From: Loxodes magnus
Taxonomy: Eukaryota; Ciliophora; Karyorelictea; Loxodida; Loxodidae
Length of the DNA: 64,000 nucleotides
Direction of reading: 5' to 3'
NCBI GenBank assembly: GCA_946699065.1
Contig: CAMPDV010000087.1
Coordinates: 434,001-498,000, forward strand
In this document: piece after piece, positions 24,389 to 37,424 of the stretch
Layout: each line of letters opens with the position of its first letter
Position numbering within the stretch: position 1 is the first letter of the stretch
The notes under the pieces: model-generated
Database searches by the model: none
What the model saw: only the letters and a program-made list of their open reading frames with translations
What the model was told of the DNA's origin: nothing
Program-made: the position numbers and the translations under genes

Positions 24389-25726
24389 CTTTTCAAAATA
24401 TTATCTTCTTTTATCTCAAAGCATACTCCTTAAATCTGAAAGTTTATCTTCTTTTCTTACTTCATTTATTCACTTTTCAAAATATTATCTTCTTTTATCT
24501 CAAAGCATACTCCTTAAATCTGAAAGTTTATCTTCTTTTCTTACTTCATTTATTCACTTTTCAAAATATTATCTTCTTTTATCTCAAAGCATACTCCTTA
24601 AATCTGTAAGTTTATCTTCTTTTCTTACTTTTATTATTCACTTTTCAAAATATTATCTTCTTTTTCTCAAAGCATACTCCTTAAATCTGTAAGTTTATCT
24701 TCTTTTCTTACTTCATTTATTCACTTTTCAAAATATTATCTTCTTTTATCTCAAAGCATACTCCTTAAATCTGAAAGTCTATCTTCTTTTCTTACTTCAT
24801 TTATTCACTTTTCAAAATATTATCTTCTTTTATCTCAAAGCATACTCCTTAAATCTGAAAGTTTATCTTCTTTTCTTACTTCATTTATTCACTTTTCAAA
24901 ATATTATCTTCTTTTATCTCAAAGCATACTCCTTAAATCTGAAAGTCTATCTTCTTTTCTTACTTTTATTATTCACTTTTCAAAATATTATCTTCTTTTA
25001 TCTCAAAGCATACTCCTTAAATCTGAAAGTCTATCTTCTTTTCTTACTTTTATTATTCACTTTTAAAAATATTATCTTTTTTTATCTCAAAGCATACTCC
25101 TTAAATCTGAAAGTCTATCATCTTTTCTCACTTCATTTATTCACTTTTCAAAATATTATCTTTTTTTATCTCAAATCATACTCCTTAAATCTGAAAGTCT
25201 ATCATCTTTTCTCACTTCATTTATTCACTTTTCAAAATATTATCTTTTTTTATCTCAAAGCATACTCCTTAAATCTTAAAGTTATCTTCTTTTCTTACTT
25301 CATTTATTCACTTTTCAAAATATTATCTTCTTTTTCTCAAATCATACTCCTTAAATCTGTAAGTTTATCTTCCTTTCTTACTTCATTTATTCACTTTTCA
25401 AAATATTATCTTCTTTTATCTCAAAGCATACTCCTTAAATCTGTAAATTATCTTCCTTTCTTACTTCATTTATTCACTTTTCAAAATATTATCTTCTTTT
25501 TCTCAAAGCATACTCCTTAAATCTGTAAGTTTATCTTCTTTTCTTACTTCATTTATTCACTTTTCAAAATATTATCTTCTTTTTCTCAAATCATACTCCT
25601 TAAATCTGTAAGTTTATCTTCCTTTCTTACTTCATTTATTCACTTTTCAAAATATTATCTTCTTTTATCTCAAAGCATACTCCTTAAATCTGAAAGTTTA
25701 TCTTCTTTTCTCACTTCATTTATTCA

Positions 25727-26895
25727 CTTTTCAAAATATTATCTTCTTTTATCTCAAAGGATACTCCTTAAATCTGTAAGTTTATCTTCTTTTCTTACTT
25801 CATTTATTCACTTTTCAAAATATTATCTTCTTTTATCTCAAAGCATACTCCTTAAATCTGAAAGTCTATCTTCTTTTCTTACTTCATTTATTCACTTTTC
25901 AAAATATTATCTTCTTTTATCTCAAAGCATACTCCTTAAATCTGAAAGTTTATCTTCTTTTCTTACTTCATTTATTCACTTTTCAAAATATTATCTTCTT
26001 TTATCTCAAAGCATACTCCTTAAATCTGAAAGTTATCTTCTTTTCTCACTTCATTTATTCACTTTTCAAAATATTATCTTCTTTTATCTCAAAGCATACT
26101 CCTTAAATCTTAAAGTTATCTTCTTTTCTCACTTCATTTATTCACTTTTCAAAATATTATCTTCTTTTATCTCAAAGCATACTCCTTAAATCTGAAAGTT
26201 ATCTTCTTTTCTCACTTCATTTATTCACTTTTCAAAATATTATCTTCTTTTATCTCAAAGCATACTCCTTAAATCTGAAAGTCTATCTTCTTTTCTTACT
26301 TCATTTATTCACTTTTCAAAATATTATCTTCTTTTATCTCAAAGCATACTCCTTAAATCTGTAAGTTTATCTTCTTTTCTTACTTCATTTATTCACTTTT
26401 CAAAATATTATCTTCTTTTATCTCAAAGCATACTCCTTAAATCTGAAAGTTATCTTCTTTTCTCACTTCATTTATTCACTTTTCAAAATATTATCTTCTT
26501 TTATCTCAAAGCATACTCCTTAAATCTTAAAGTTATCTTCTTTTCTCACTTCATTTATTCACTTTTCAAAATATTATCTTCTTTTATCTCAAAGCATACT
26601 CCTTAAATCTGAAAGTTATCTTCTTTTCTCACTTCATTTATTCACTTTTCAAAATATTATCTTCTTTTATCTCAAAGCATACTCCTTAAATCTGAAAGTC
26701 TATCTTCTTTTCTTACTTCATTTATTCACTTTTCAAAATATTATCTTCTTTTTCTCAAATCATACTCCTTAAATCTGTAAGTTTATCTTCCTTTCTTACT
26801 TCATTTATTCACTTTTCAAAATATTATCTTCTTTTATCTCAAAGCATACTCCTTAAATCTGAAAGTCTATCATCTTTTCTCACTTCATTTATTCA
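25727..26895. repeat. GGAT-anchored block, copy 2 (pairs with 30907-32075)
   Basis: Fourteen monomers (1169 bp) beginning with GGAT and GTAAG, then plain, GTTTAT, GTTATC, TCTTAAAGTT, GTTATC, plain, GTAAG, GTTATC, TCTTAAAGTT, GTTATC, plain, p25-deleted AAATCAT and an ATCATC form. The same series is found exactly 5180 bp downstream, with differences only in the seventh and eighth monomers. Within the block, 25979-26311 and 26396-26728 are themselves an internal repeat (offset 417 bp). Confidence 0.85.
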
Positions 26896-27729
26896 CTTTT
26901 CAAAATATTATCTTTTTTTATCTCAAAGCATACTCCTTAAATCTTAAAGTTATCTTCTTTTCTCACTTCATTTATTCACTTTTCAAAATATTATCTTCTT
27001 TTATCTCAAAGCATACTCCTTAAATCTGTAAGTTTATCTTCCTTTCTTACTTCATTTATTCACTTTTCAAAATATTATCTTCTTTTATCTCAAAGCATAC
27101 TCCTTAAATCTGAAAGTCTATCATCTTTTCTCACTTCATTTATTCACTTTTCAAAATATTATCTTTTTTTATCTCAAAGCATACTCCTTAAATCTTAAAG
27201 TTATCTTCTTTTCTCACTTCATTTATTCACTTTTCAAAATATTATCTTCTTTTTCTCAAATCATACTCCTTAAATCTGTAAGTTTATCTTCCTTTCTTAC
27301 TTCATTTATTCACTTTTCAAAATATTATCTTCTTTTATCTCAAAGCATACTCCTTAAATCTGAAAGTCTATCATCTTTTCTCACTTCATTTATTCACTTT
27401 TCAAAATATTATCTTTTTTTATCTCAAAGCATACTCCTTAAATCTTAAAGTTATCTTCTTTTCTCACTTCATTTATTCACTTTTCAAAATATTATCTTCT
27501 TTTTCTCAAATCATACTCCTTAAATCTGTAAGTTTATCTTCCTTTCTTACTTCATTTATTCACTTTTCAAAATATTATCTTCTTTTATCTCAAAGCATAC
27601 TCCTTAAATCTGAAAGTCTATCATCTTTTCTCACTTCATTTATTCACTTTTCAAAATATTATCTTTTTTTATCTCAAAGCATACTCCTTAAATCTTAAAG
27701 TTATCTTCTTTTCTCACTTCATTTATTCA
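26729..27729. repeat. Trimer array: 250-bp unit in four tandem copies
   Basis: Units start at 26729, 26979, 27230 and 27480. Each is a p25-deleted AAATCAT monomer with GTAAGTTTATCTTCC, then an ATCATC monomer with CTCAC, then a p20 T monomer with TCTTAAAGTTATC. The TCTTAAAG landmarks at 26941, 27192, 27442 and 27692 give spacings of 251, 250 and 250. The second unit keeps p25 A and AAAGCAT and so is one base longer. This is the clearest short higher-order repeat in the window. Confidence 0.9.
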
Positions 27730-28734
27730 CTTTTCAAAATATTATCTTCTTTTATCTCAAAGCATACTCCTTAAATCTGAAAGTCTATCTTCTTTTCTTA
27801 CTTCATTTATTCACTTTTCAAAATATTATCTTCTTTTATCTCAAAGCATACTCCTTAAATCTGAAAGTTTATCTTCTTTTCTTACTTCATTTATTCACTT
27901 TTCAAAATATTATCTTCTTTTATCTCAAAGCATACTCCTTAAATCTGAAAGTCTATCTTCTTTTCTTACTTTTATTATTCACTTTTCAAAATATTATCTT
28001 CTTTTATCTCAAAGCATACTCCTTAAATCTGAAAGTTTATCTTCTTTTCTTACTTCATTTATTCACTTTTCAAAATATTATCTTCTTTTATCTCAAAGCA
28101 TACTCCTTAAATCTGAAAGTCTATCATCTTTTCTCACTTCATTTATTCACTTTTCAAAATATTATCTTTTTTTATCTCAAATCATACTCCTTAAATCTGT
28201 AAATTATCTTCCTTTCTTACTTCATTTATTCACTTTTCAAAATATTATCTTCTTTTTCTCAAAGCATACTCCTTAAATCTGTAAGTTTATCTTCTTTTCT
28301 TACTTCATTTATTCACTTTTTAAAATATTATCTTCTTTTTCTCAAATCATACTCCTTAAATCTGTAAGTTTATCTTCTTTTCTTACTTTTATTATTCACT
28401 TTTCAAAATATTATCTTCTTTTATCTCAAATCATACTCCTTAAATCTGTAAGTTTATCTTCTTTTCTTACTTCATTTATTCACTTTTCAAAATATTATCT
28501 TCTTTTATCTCAAAGCATACTCCTTAAATCTGTAAGTTTATCTTCTTTTCTTACTTCATTTATTCACTTTTCAAAATATTATCTTCTTTTATCTCAAAGC
28601 ATACTCCTTAAATCTGAAAGTCTATCTTCTTTTCTTACTTTTATTATTCACTTTTCAAAATATTATCTTTTTTTATCTCAAAGCATACTCCTTAAATCTG
28701 AAAGTTTATCTTCTTTTCTCACTTCATTTATTCA

Positions 28735-29566
28735 CTTTTCAAAATATTATCTTCTTTTATCTCAAAGGATACTCCTTAAATCTGTAAGTTTATCTTCTTT
28801 TCTTACTTCATTTATTCACTTTTCAAAATATTATCTTCTTTTATCTCAAAGCATACTCCTTAAATCTGAAAGTCTATCTTCTTTTCTTACTTCATTTATT
28901 CACTTTTCAAAATATTATCTTCTTTTATCTCAAAGCATACTCCTTAAATCTGAAAGTTTATCTTCTTTTCTTACTTCATTTATTCACTTTTCAAAATATT
29001 ATCTTCTTTTATCTCAAAGCATACTCCTTAAATCTTAAAGTTATCTTCTTTTCTCACTTCATTTATTCACTTTTCAAAATATTATCTTCTTTTATCTCAA
29101 AGCATACTCCTTAAATCTTAAAGTTATCTTCTTTTCTCACTTCATTTATTCACTTTTCAAAATATTATCTTCTTTTATCTCAAAGCATACTCCTTAAATC
29201 TAAAAGTTATCTTCTTTTCTCACTTCATTTATTCACTTTTCAAAATATTATCTTCTTTTATCTCAAAGCATACTCCTTAAATCTGAAAGTCTATCTTCTT
29301 TTCTTACTTCATTTATTCACTTTTCAAAATATTATCTTCTTTTTCTCAAATCATACTCCTTAAATCTGTAAGTTTATCTTCCTTTCTTACTTCATTTATT
29401 CACTTTTCAAAATATTATCTTCTTTTATCTCAAAGCATACTCCTTAAATCTGAAAGTCTATCATCTTTTCTCACTTCATTTATTCACTTTTCAAAATATT
29501 ATCTTTTTTTATCTCAAAGCATACTCCTTAAATCTTAAAGTTATCTTCTTTTCTTACTTCATTTAT
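28735..29566. repeat. GGAT-anchored block, short form
   Basis: GGAT at 28767 opens a series like copies 2 and 4 but with about five fewer monomers in the middle: GTAAG, plain, GTTTAT, two TCTTAAAGTTATC, one CTAAAAGTTATC (a private variant near 29200), plain, p25-deleted AAATCAT, ATCATC, p20 T with TCTTAAAGTT. The shortening fits loss of the internal 417-bp repeat seen in copy 2. The right end is approximate. Confidence 0.65.
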
Positions 29567-29652
29567 TCACTTTTCAAAATATTATCTTCTTTTTCTCAAA
29601 TCATACTCCTTAAATCTGTAAGTTTATCTTCCTTTCTTACTTCATTTATTCA

Positions 29653-29985
29653 CTTTTCAAAATATTATCTTCTTTTATCTCAAAGCATACTCCTTAAATC
29701 TGTAAATTATCTTCCTTTCTTACTTCATTTATTCACTTTTCAAAATATTATCTTCTTTTTCTCAAAGCATACTCCTTAAATCTGTAAGTTTATCTTCTTT
29801 TCTTACTTCATTTATTCACTTTTCAAAATATTATCTTCTTTTATCTTAAAGCATACTCCTTAAATCTGAAAGTCTATCTTCTTTTCTTACTTTTATTATT
29901 CACTTTTAAAAAATTATCTTTTTTTATCTCAAATCATACTCCTTAAATCTGTAAGTTTATCTTCTTTTCTTACTTCATTTATTCA
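29653..29985. repeat. Cassette S, copy 3
   Basis: Monomers start at 29653, 29736, 29819 and 29903: GTAAATTATC (here with AAAGCAT), p25-deleted GTAAG, ATCTTAAAGC with TTA block, TTTTAAAAAATT with p20 T, AAATCAT and GTAAG. It carries the same rare markers as copies at 20296, 24056 and 32076. Confidence 0.75.
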
Positions 29986-30906
29986 CTTTTCAAAATATTA
30001 TCTTCTTTTATCTCAAAGCATACTCCTTAAATCTGTAAGTTTATCTTCCTTTCTTACTTCATTTATTCACTTTTCAAAATATTATCTTCTTTTATCTCAA
30101 AGCATACTCCTTAAATCTGAAAGTCTATCTTCTTTTCTTACTTCATTTATTCACTTTTCAAAATATTATCTTCTTTTTCTCAAATCATACTCCTTAAATC
30201 TGTAAGTTTATCTTCCTTTCTTACTTCATTTATTCACTTTTCAAAATATTATCTTCTTTTATCTCAAAGCATACTCCTTAAATCTGAAAGTCTATCATCT
30301 TTTCTCACTTCATTTATTCACTTTTCAAAATATTATCTTCTTTTTCTCAAAGCATACTCCTTAAATCTGTAAGTCTATCTTCTTTTCTTACTTCATTTAT
30401 TCACTTTTCAAAATATTATCTTCTTTTATCTCAAAGCATACTCCTTAAATCTGAAAGTCTATCTTCTTTTCTTACTTTTATTATTCACTTTTCAAAATAT
30501 TATCTTCTTTTATCTCAAAGCATACTCCTTAAATCTGAAAGTTATCTTCTTTTCTCACTTCATTTATTCACTTTTCAAAATATTATCTTCTTTTATCTCA
30601 AATCATACTCCTTAAATCTGTAAGTTTATCTTCTTTTCTTACTTCATTTATTCACTTTTCAAAATATTATCTTCTTTTATCTCAAAGCATACTCCTTAAA
30701 TCTGAAAGTCTATCTTCTTTTCTTACTTTTATTATTCACTTTTCAAAATATTATCTTTTTTTATCTCAAAGCATACTCCTTAAATCTGAAAGTTTATCTT
30801 CTTTTCTTACTTTTATTATTCACTTTTCAAAATATTATCTTTTTTTATCTCAAAGCATACTCCTTAAATCTGAAAGTTTATCTTCTTTTCTCACTTCATT
30901 TATTCA

Positions 30907-32075
30907 CTTTTCAAAATATTATCTTCTTTTATCTCAAAGGATACTCCTTAAATCTGTAAGTTTATCTTCTTTTCTTACTTCATTTATTCACTTTTCAAAA
31001 TATTATCTTCTTTTATCTCAAAGCATACTCCTTAAATCTGAAAGTCTATCTTCTTTTCTTACTTCATTTATTCACTTTTCAAAATATTATCTTCTTTTAT
31101 CTCAAAGCATACTCCTTAAATCTGAAAGTTTATCTTCTTTTCTTACTTCATTTATTCACTTTTCAAAATATTATCTTCTTTTATCTCAAAGCATACTCCT
31201 TAAATCTGAAAGTTATCTTCTTTTCTCACTTCATTTATTCACTTTTCAAAATATTATCTTCTTTTATCTCAAAGCATACTCCTTAAATCTTAAAGTTATC
31301 TTCTTTTCTCACTTCATTTATTCACTTTTCAAAATATTATCTTCTTTTATCTCAAAGCATACTCCTTAAATCTGAAAGTTATCTTCTTTTCTCACTTCAT
31401 TTATTCACTTTTCAAAATATTATCTTCTTTTATCTCAAAGCATACTCCTTAAATCTGAAAGTTTATCTTCTTTTCTTACTTTTATTATTCACTTTTCAAA
31501 ATATTATCTTCTTTTATCTCAAAGCATACTCCTTAAATCTGAAAGTTTATCTTCTTTTCTTACTTCATTTATTCACTTTTCAAAATATTATCTTCTTTTA
31601 TCTCAAAGCATACTCCTTAAATCTGAAAGTTATCTTCTTTTCTCACTTCATTTATTCACTTTTCAAAATATTATCTTCTTTTATCTCAAAGCATACTCCT
31701 TAAATCTTAAAGTTATCTTCTTTTCTCACTTCATTTATTCACTTTTCAAAATATTATCTTCTTTTATCTCAAAGCATACTCCTTAAATCTGAAAGTTATC
31801 TTCTTTTCTCACTTCATTTATTCACTTTTCAAAATATTATCTTCTTTTATCTCAAAGCATACTCCTTAAATCTGAAAGTCTATCTTCTTTTCTTACTTCA
31901 TTTATTCACTTTTCAAAATATTATCTTCTTTTTCTCAAATCATACTCCTTAAATCTGTAAGTTTATCTTCCTTTCTTACTTCATTTATTCACTTTTCAAA
32001 ATATTATCTTCTTTTATCTCAAAGCATACTCCTTAAATCTGAAAGTCTATCATCTTTTCTCACTTCATTTATTCA
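30907..32075. repeat. GGAT-anchored block, copy 4 (pairs with 25727-26895)
   Basis: Fourteen-monomer copy of 25727-26895 at offset 5180. The seventh monomer is GTTTAT with the TTA block (plain in copy 2) and the eighth is GTTTAT (GTAAG in copy 2). It leads into cassette S at 32076, whereas copy 2 leads into the 250-bp trimer array. Confidence 0.85.
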
Positions 32076-32408
32076 CTTTTCAAAATATTATCTTTTTTTA
32101 TCTCAAATCATACTCCTTAAATCTGTAAATTATCTTCCTTTCTTACTTCATTTATTCACTTTTCAAAATATTATCTTCTTTTTCTCAAAGCATACTCCTT
32201 AAATCTGTAAGTTTATCATCTTTTCTTACTTCATTTATTCACTTTTCAAAATATTATCTTCTTTTATCTTAAAGCATACTCCTTAAATCTGAAAGTCTAT
32301 CTTCTTTTCTTACTTTTATTATTCACTTTTAAAAAATTATCTTTTTTTATCTCAAATCATACTCCTTAAATCTGTAAGTTTATCTTCTTTTCTTACTTCA
32401 TTTATTCA
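32076..32408. repeat. Cassette S, copy 4
   Basis: Monomers start at 32076, 32159, 32242 and 32326. The second carries GTTTATCATC in place of GTTTATCTTC. The GTAAATTATC landmark at 32121 lies 8020 bp after copy 2 and 31,230 bp before the relative at 63351. Confidence 0.75.
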
Positions 32409-32660
32409 CTTTTCAAAATATTATCTTCTTTTATCTCAAAGCATACTCCTTAAATCTGTAAGTTTATCTTCTTTTCTTACTTTTATTATTCACTTTTCAA
32501 AATATTATCTTCTTTTATCTCAAAGCATACTCCTTAAATCTGAAAGTCTATCTTCTTTTCTTACTTTTATTATTCACTTTTCAAAATATTATCTTCTTTT
32601 ATCTCAAAGCATACTCCTTAAATCTGAAAGTTTATCTTCTTTTCTTACTTCATTTATTCA

Positions 32661-33328
32661 CTTTTCAAAATATTATCTTCTTTTATCTCGAAGCATACTC
32701 CTTAAATCTGAAAGTTTATCTTCTTTTCTTACTTCATTTATTCACTTTTCAAAATATTATCTTCTTTTATCTCAAAGCATACTCCTTAAATCTGAAAGTC
32801 TATCTTCTTTTCTTACTTTTATTATTCACTTTTAAAAAATTATCTTCTTTTATCTCAAATCATACTCCTTAAATCTGTAAATTATCTTCCTTTCTTACTT
32901 CATTTATTCACTTTTCAAAATATTATCTTCTTTTATCTTAAAGCATACTCCTTAAATCTGAAAGTTTATCTTCTTTTCTTACTTCATTTATTCACTTTTC
33001 AAAATATTATCTTCTTTTATCTTAAAGCATACTCCTTAAATCTGAAAGTCTATCTTCTTTTCTTACTTTTATTATTCACTTTTAAAAAATTATCTTCTTT
33101 TATCTCAAATCATACTCCTTAAATCTGTAAATTATCTTCCTTTCTTACTTCATTTATTCACTTTTCAAAATATTATCTTCTTTTATCTCAAAGCATACTC
33201 CTTAAATCTGTAAGTTTATCTTCTTTTCTTACTTCATTTATTCACTTTTCAAAATATTATCTTCTTTTATCTTAAAGCATACTCCTTAAATCTGAAAGTC
33301 TATCTTCTTTTCTTACTTTTATTATTCA
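32661..33328. repeat. Second trimer array: 250-bp unit
   Basis: TTTTAAAAAATT monomers start at 32829, 33079 and 33329, 250 bp apart. Each unit is an 82-bp monomer (TTTTAAAAAATT plus GTAAATTATC) followed by two 84-bp monomers, the second with the TTA block and usually with ATCTTAAAGC. The two monomers at 32661 and 32745 look like a leading partial unit that keeps ATCTCAAAGC; the first has the only CTCGAAGC seen. Despite the same 250-bp length, this trimer uses different monomer types from the one at 26729. Confidence 0.85.
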
Positions 33329-36300
33329 CTTTTAAAAAATTATCTTTTTTTATCTCAAATCATACTCCTTAAATCTGTAAGTTTATCTTCTTTTCTTACT
33401 TCATTTATTCACTTTTCAAAATATTATCTTCTTTTATCTCAAAGCATACTCCTTAAATCTGAAAGTCTATCTTCTTTTCTTACTTCATTTATTCACTTTT
33501 CAAAATATTATCTTCTTTTTCTCAAATCATACTCCTTAAATCTGTAAGTTTATCTTCCTTTCTTACTTCATTTATTCACTTTTCAAAATATTATCTTCTT
33601 TTATCTCAAAGCATACTCCTTAAATCTGAAAGTCTATCTTCTTTTCTTACTTTTATTATTCACTTTTCAAAATATTATCTTCTTTTATCTCAAAGCATAC
33701 TCCTTAAATCTGAAAGTTTATCTTCTTTTCTTACTTCATTTATTCACTTTTCAAAATATTATCTTCTTTTATCTCAAAGCATACTCCTTAAATCTGAAAG
33801 TTATCTTCTTTTCTCACTTCATTTATTCACTTTTCAAAATATTATCTTCTTTTATCTCAAAGCATACTCCTTAAATCTTAAAGTTATCTTCTTTTCTCAC
33901 TTCATTTATTCACTTTTCAAAATATTATCTTCTTTTATCTCAAAGCATACTCCTTAAATCTGAAAGTTATCTTCTTTTCTCACTTCATTTATTCACTTTT
34001 CAAAATATTATCTTCTTTTATCTCAAAGCATACTCCTTAAATCTGAAAGTCTTTCTTCCTTTCTTACTTCATTTATTCACTTTTCAAAATATTATCTTTT
34101 TTTATCTCAAAGCATACTCCTTAAATCTGAAAGTCTATCATCTTTTCTCACTTCATTTATTCACTTTTCAAAATATTATCTTTTTTTATCTCAAAGCATA
34201 CTCCTTAAATCTTAAAGTTATCTTCTTTTCTCACTTCATTTATTCACTTTTCAAAATATTATCTTCTTTTATCTCAAAGCATACTCCTTAAATCTGAAAG
34301 TCTATCTTCTTTTCTTACTTTTATTATTCACTTTTCAAAATATTATCTTTTTTTATCTCAAAGCATACTCCTTAAATCTGAAAGTTATCTTCTTTTCTCA
34401 CTTCATTTATTCACTTTTCAAAATATTATCTTTTTTTATCTCAAAGCATACTCCTTAAATCTGAAAGTCTTTCTTCCTTTCTTACTTCATTTATTCACTT
34501 TTCAAAATATTATCTTTTTTTATCTCAAAGCATACTCCTTAAATCTGAAAGTTTAACTTCTTTTCTTACTTCATTTATTCACTTTTCAAAATATTATCTT
34601 CTTTTATCTCAAAGCATACTCCTTAAATCTGAAAGTTATCTTCTTTTCTCACTTCATTTATTCACTTTTCAAAATATTATCTTCTTTTATCTCAAAGCAT
34701 ACTCCTTAAATCTGAAAGTCTATCTTCTTTTCTTACTTTTATTATTCACTTTTCAAAATATTATCTTTTTTTATCTCAAAGCATACTCCTTAAATCTGAA
34801 AGTTTAACTTCTTTTCTTACTTCATTTATTCACTTTTCAAAATATTATCTTCTTTTATCTCAAAGCATACTCCTTAAATCTGAAAGTCTTTCTTCCTTTC
34901 TTACTTCATTTATTCACTTTTCAAAATATTATCTTCTTTTATCTCAAAGCATACTCCTTAAATCTGAAAGTCTATCTTCTTTTCTCACTTCATTTATTCA
35001 CTTTTCAAAATATTATCTTCTTTTATCTCAAAGCATACTCCTTAAATCTGAAAGTCTTTCTTCCTTTCTTACTTCATTTATTCACTTTTCAAAATATTAT
35101 CTTCTTTTATCTCAAAGCATACTCCTTAAATCTGAAAGTCTATCTTCTTTTCTTACTTTTATTATTCACTTTTCAAAATATTATCTTTTTTTATCTCAAA
35201 GCATACTCCTTAAATCTGAAAGTTTAACTTCTTTTCTTACTTCATTTATTCACTTTTCAAAATATTATCTTCTTTTATCTCAAAGCATACTCCTTAAATC
35301 TGAAAGTTTAACTTCTTTTCTTACTTCATTTATTCACTTTTCAAAATATTATCTTCTTTTATCTCAAAGCATACTCCTTAAATCTGAAAGTTATCTTCTT
35401 TTCTCACTTCATTTATTCACTTTTCAAAATATTATCTTCTTTTATCTCAAAGCATACTCCTTAAATCTGAAAGTCTTTCTTCCTTTCTTACTTCATTTAT
35501 TCACTTTTCAAAATATTATCTTCTTTTATCTCAAAGCATACTCCTTAAATCTGAAAGTCTATCTTCTTTTCTTACTTCATTTATTCACTTTTCAAAATAT
35601 TATCTTCTTTTTCTCAAATCATACTCCTTAAATCTGTAAGTTTATCTTCCTTTCTTACTTCATTTATTCACTTTTCAAAATATTATCTTCTTTTATCTCA
35701 AAGCATACTCCTTAAATCTGAAAGTCTATCTTCTTTTCTTACTTCATTTATTCACTTTTCAAAATATTATCTTCTTTTATCTCAAAGCATACTCCTTAAA
35801 TCTGAAAGTTATCTTCTTTTCTCACTTCATTTATTCACTTTTCAAAATATTATCTTCTTTTATCTCAAAGCATACTCCTTAAATCTGAAAGTCTTTCTTC
35901 TTTTCTTACTTCATTTATTCACTTTTCAAAATATTATCTTCTTTTATCTCAAAGCATACTCCTTAAATCTGAAAGTCTATCTTCTTTTCTCACTTTTATT
36001 ATTCACTTTTCAAAATATTATCTTCTTTTATCTCAAAGCATACTCCTTAAATCTGAAAGTCTATCATCTTTTCTCACTTCATTTATTCACTTTTCAAAAT
36101 ATTATCTTCTTTTATCTCAAAGCATACTCCTTAAATCTGTAAGTTTATCTTCCTTTCTTACTTCATTTATTCACTTTTCAAAATATTATCTTCTTTTATC
36201 TCAAAGCATACTCCTTAAATCTGAAAGTCTATCTTCTTTTCTTACTTTTATTATTCACTTTTCAAAATATTATCTTCTTTTATCTCAAAGCATACTCCTT

Positions 36301-36591
36301 AAATCTGAAAGTTTAACTTCTTTTCTCACTTCATTTATTCACTTTTCAAAATATTATCTTCTTTTATCTCAAAGCATACTCCTTAAATCTGTAAGTTTAT
36401 CTTCTTTTCTCACTTCATTTATTCACTTTTCAAAATATTATCTTCTTTTATCTCAAAGCATACTCCTTAAATCTGAAAGTTATCTTCTTTTCTCACTTCA
36501 TTTATTCACTTTTCAAAATATTATCTTCTTTTATCTCAAAGCATACTCCTTAAATCTTAAAGTTATCTTCTTTTCTCACTTCATTTATTCA

Positions 36592-37424
36592 CTTTTCAAA
36601 ATATTATCTTCTTTTATCTCAAAGCATACTCCTTAAATCTGAAAGTTATCTTCTTTTCTCACTTCATTTATTCACTTTTCAAAATATTATCTTCTTTTAT
36701 CTCAAAGCATACTCCTTAAATCTGAAAGTCTATCTTCTTTTCTTACTTCATTTATTCACTTTTCAAAATATTATCTTCTTTTTCTCAAATCATACTCCTT
36801 AAATCTGTAAATCTTTCTTCCTTTCTTACTTCATTTATTCACTTTTCAAAATATTATCTTCTTTTTCTCAAAGCATACTCCTTAAATCTGTAAGTTTATC
36901 TTCCTTTCTTACTTCATTTATTCACTTTTCAAAATATTATCTTCTTTTTCTCAAAGCATACTCCTTAAATCTGTAAGTCTTTCTTCTTTTCTTACTTCAT
37001 TTATTCACTTTTCAAAATATTATCTTTTTTTATCTCAAAGCATACTCCTTAAATCTGAAAGTTTATCTTCTTTTCTTACTTTTATTATTCACTTTTCAAA
37101 ATATTATCTTCTTTTATCTCAAAGCATACTCCTTAAATCTGAAAGTTATCTTCTTTTCTCACTTCATTTATTCACTTTTCAAAATATTATCTTCTTTTAT
37201 CTCAAAGCATACTCCTTAAATCTGAAAGTCTATCTTCTTTTCTTACTTCATTTATTCACTTTTCAAAATATTATCTTCTTTTTCTCAAATCATACTCCTT
37301 AAATCTGTAAATCTTTCTTCCTTTCTTACTTCATTTATTCACTTTTCAAAATATTATCTTCTTTTTCTCAAAGCATACTCCTTAAATCTGTAAGTTTATC
37401 TTCCTTTCTTACTTCATTTATTCA
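36592..37424. repeat. Duplicated 333-bp block, period 500 bp
   Basis: Bases 36592-36924 and 37092-37424 each contain GTTATC with CTCAC; plain; p25-deleted AAATCAT with the rare GTAAATCTTTCTTCC; p25-deleted with GTAAGTTTATCTTCC. The rare third monomer starts at 36759 and 37259 and is seen nowhere else, so the pair is likely a recent duplicate. Confidence 0.75.

Larger units (their letters stand above)
20296..33411. repeat. Segment C: higher-order region with cassette and GGAT blocks
   Basis: This stretch is dominated by 82- and 83-bp monomers: GTTATC with CTCAC, TCTTAAAGTTATC (p50 T), p25-deleted AAATCAT, and GTAAATTATC. They occur in recurring orders. Four GGAT monomers (starting 22218, 25727, 28735 and 30907) each open a similar series, and four copies of a TCTTAAAG-at-p26-33 cassette (20296, 24056, 29653, 32076) recur. 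The TTTTAAAAAATT form, one base short, is confined to this segment. No gene or unique DNA is present. Confidence 0.75.
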
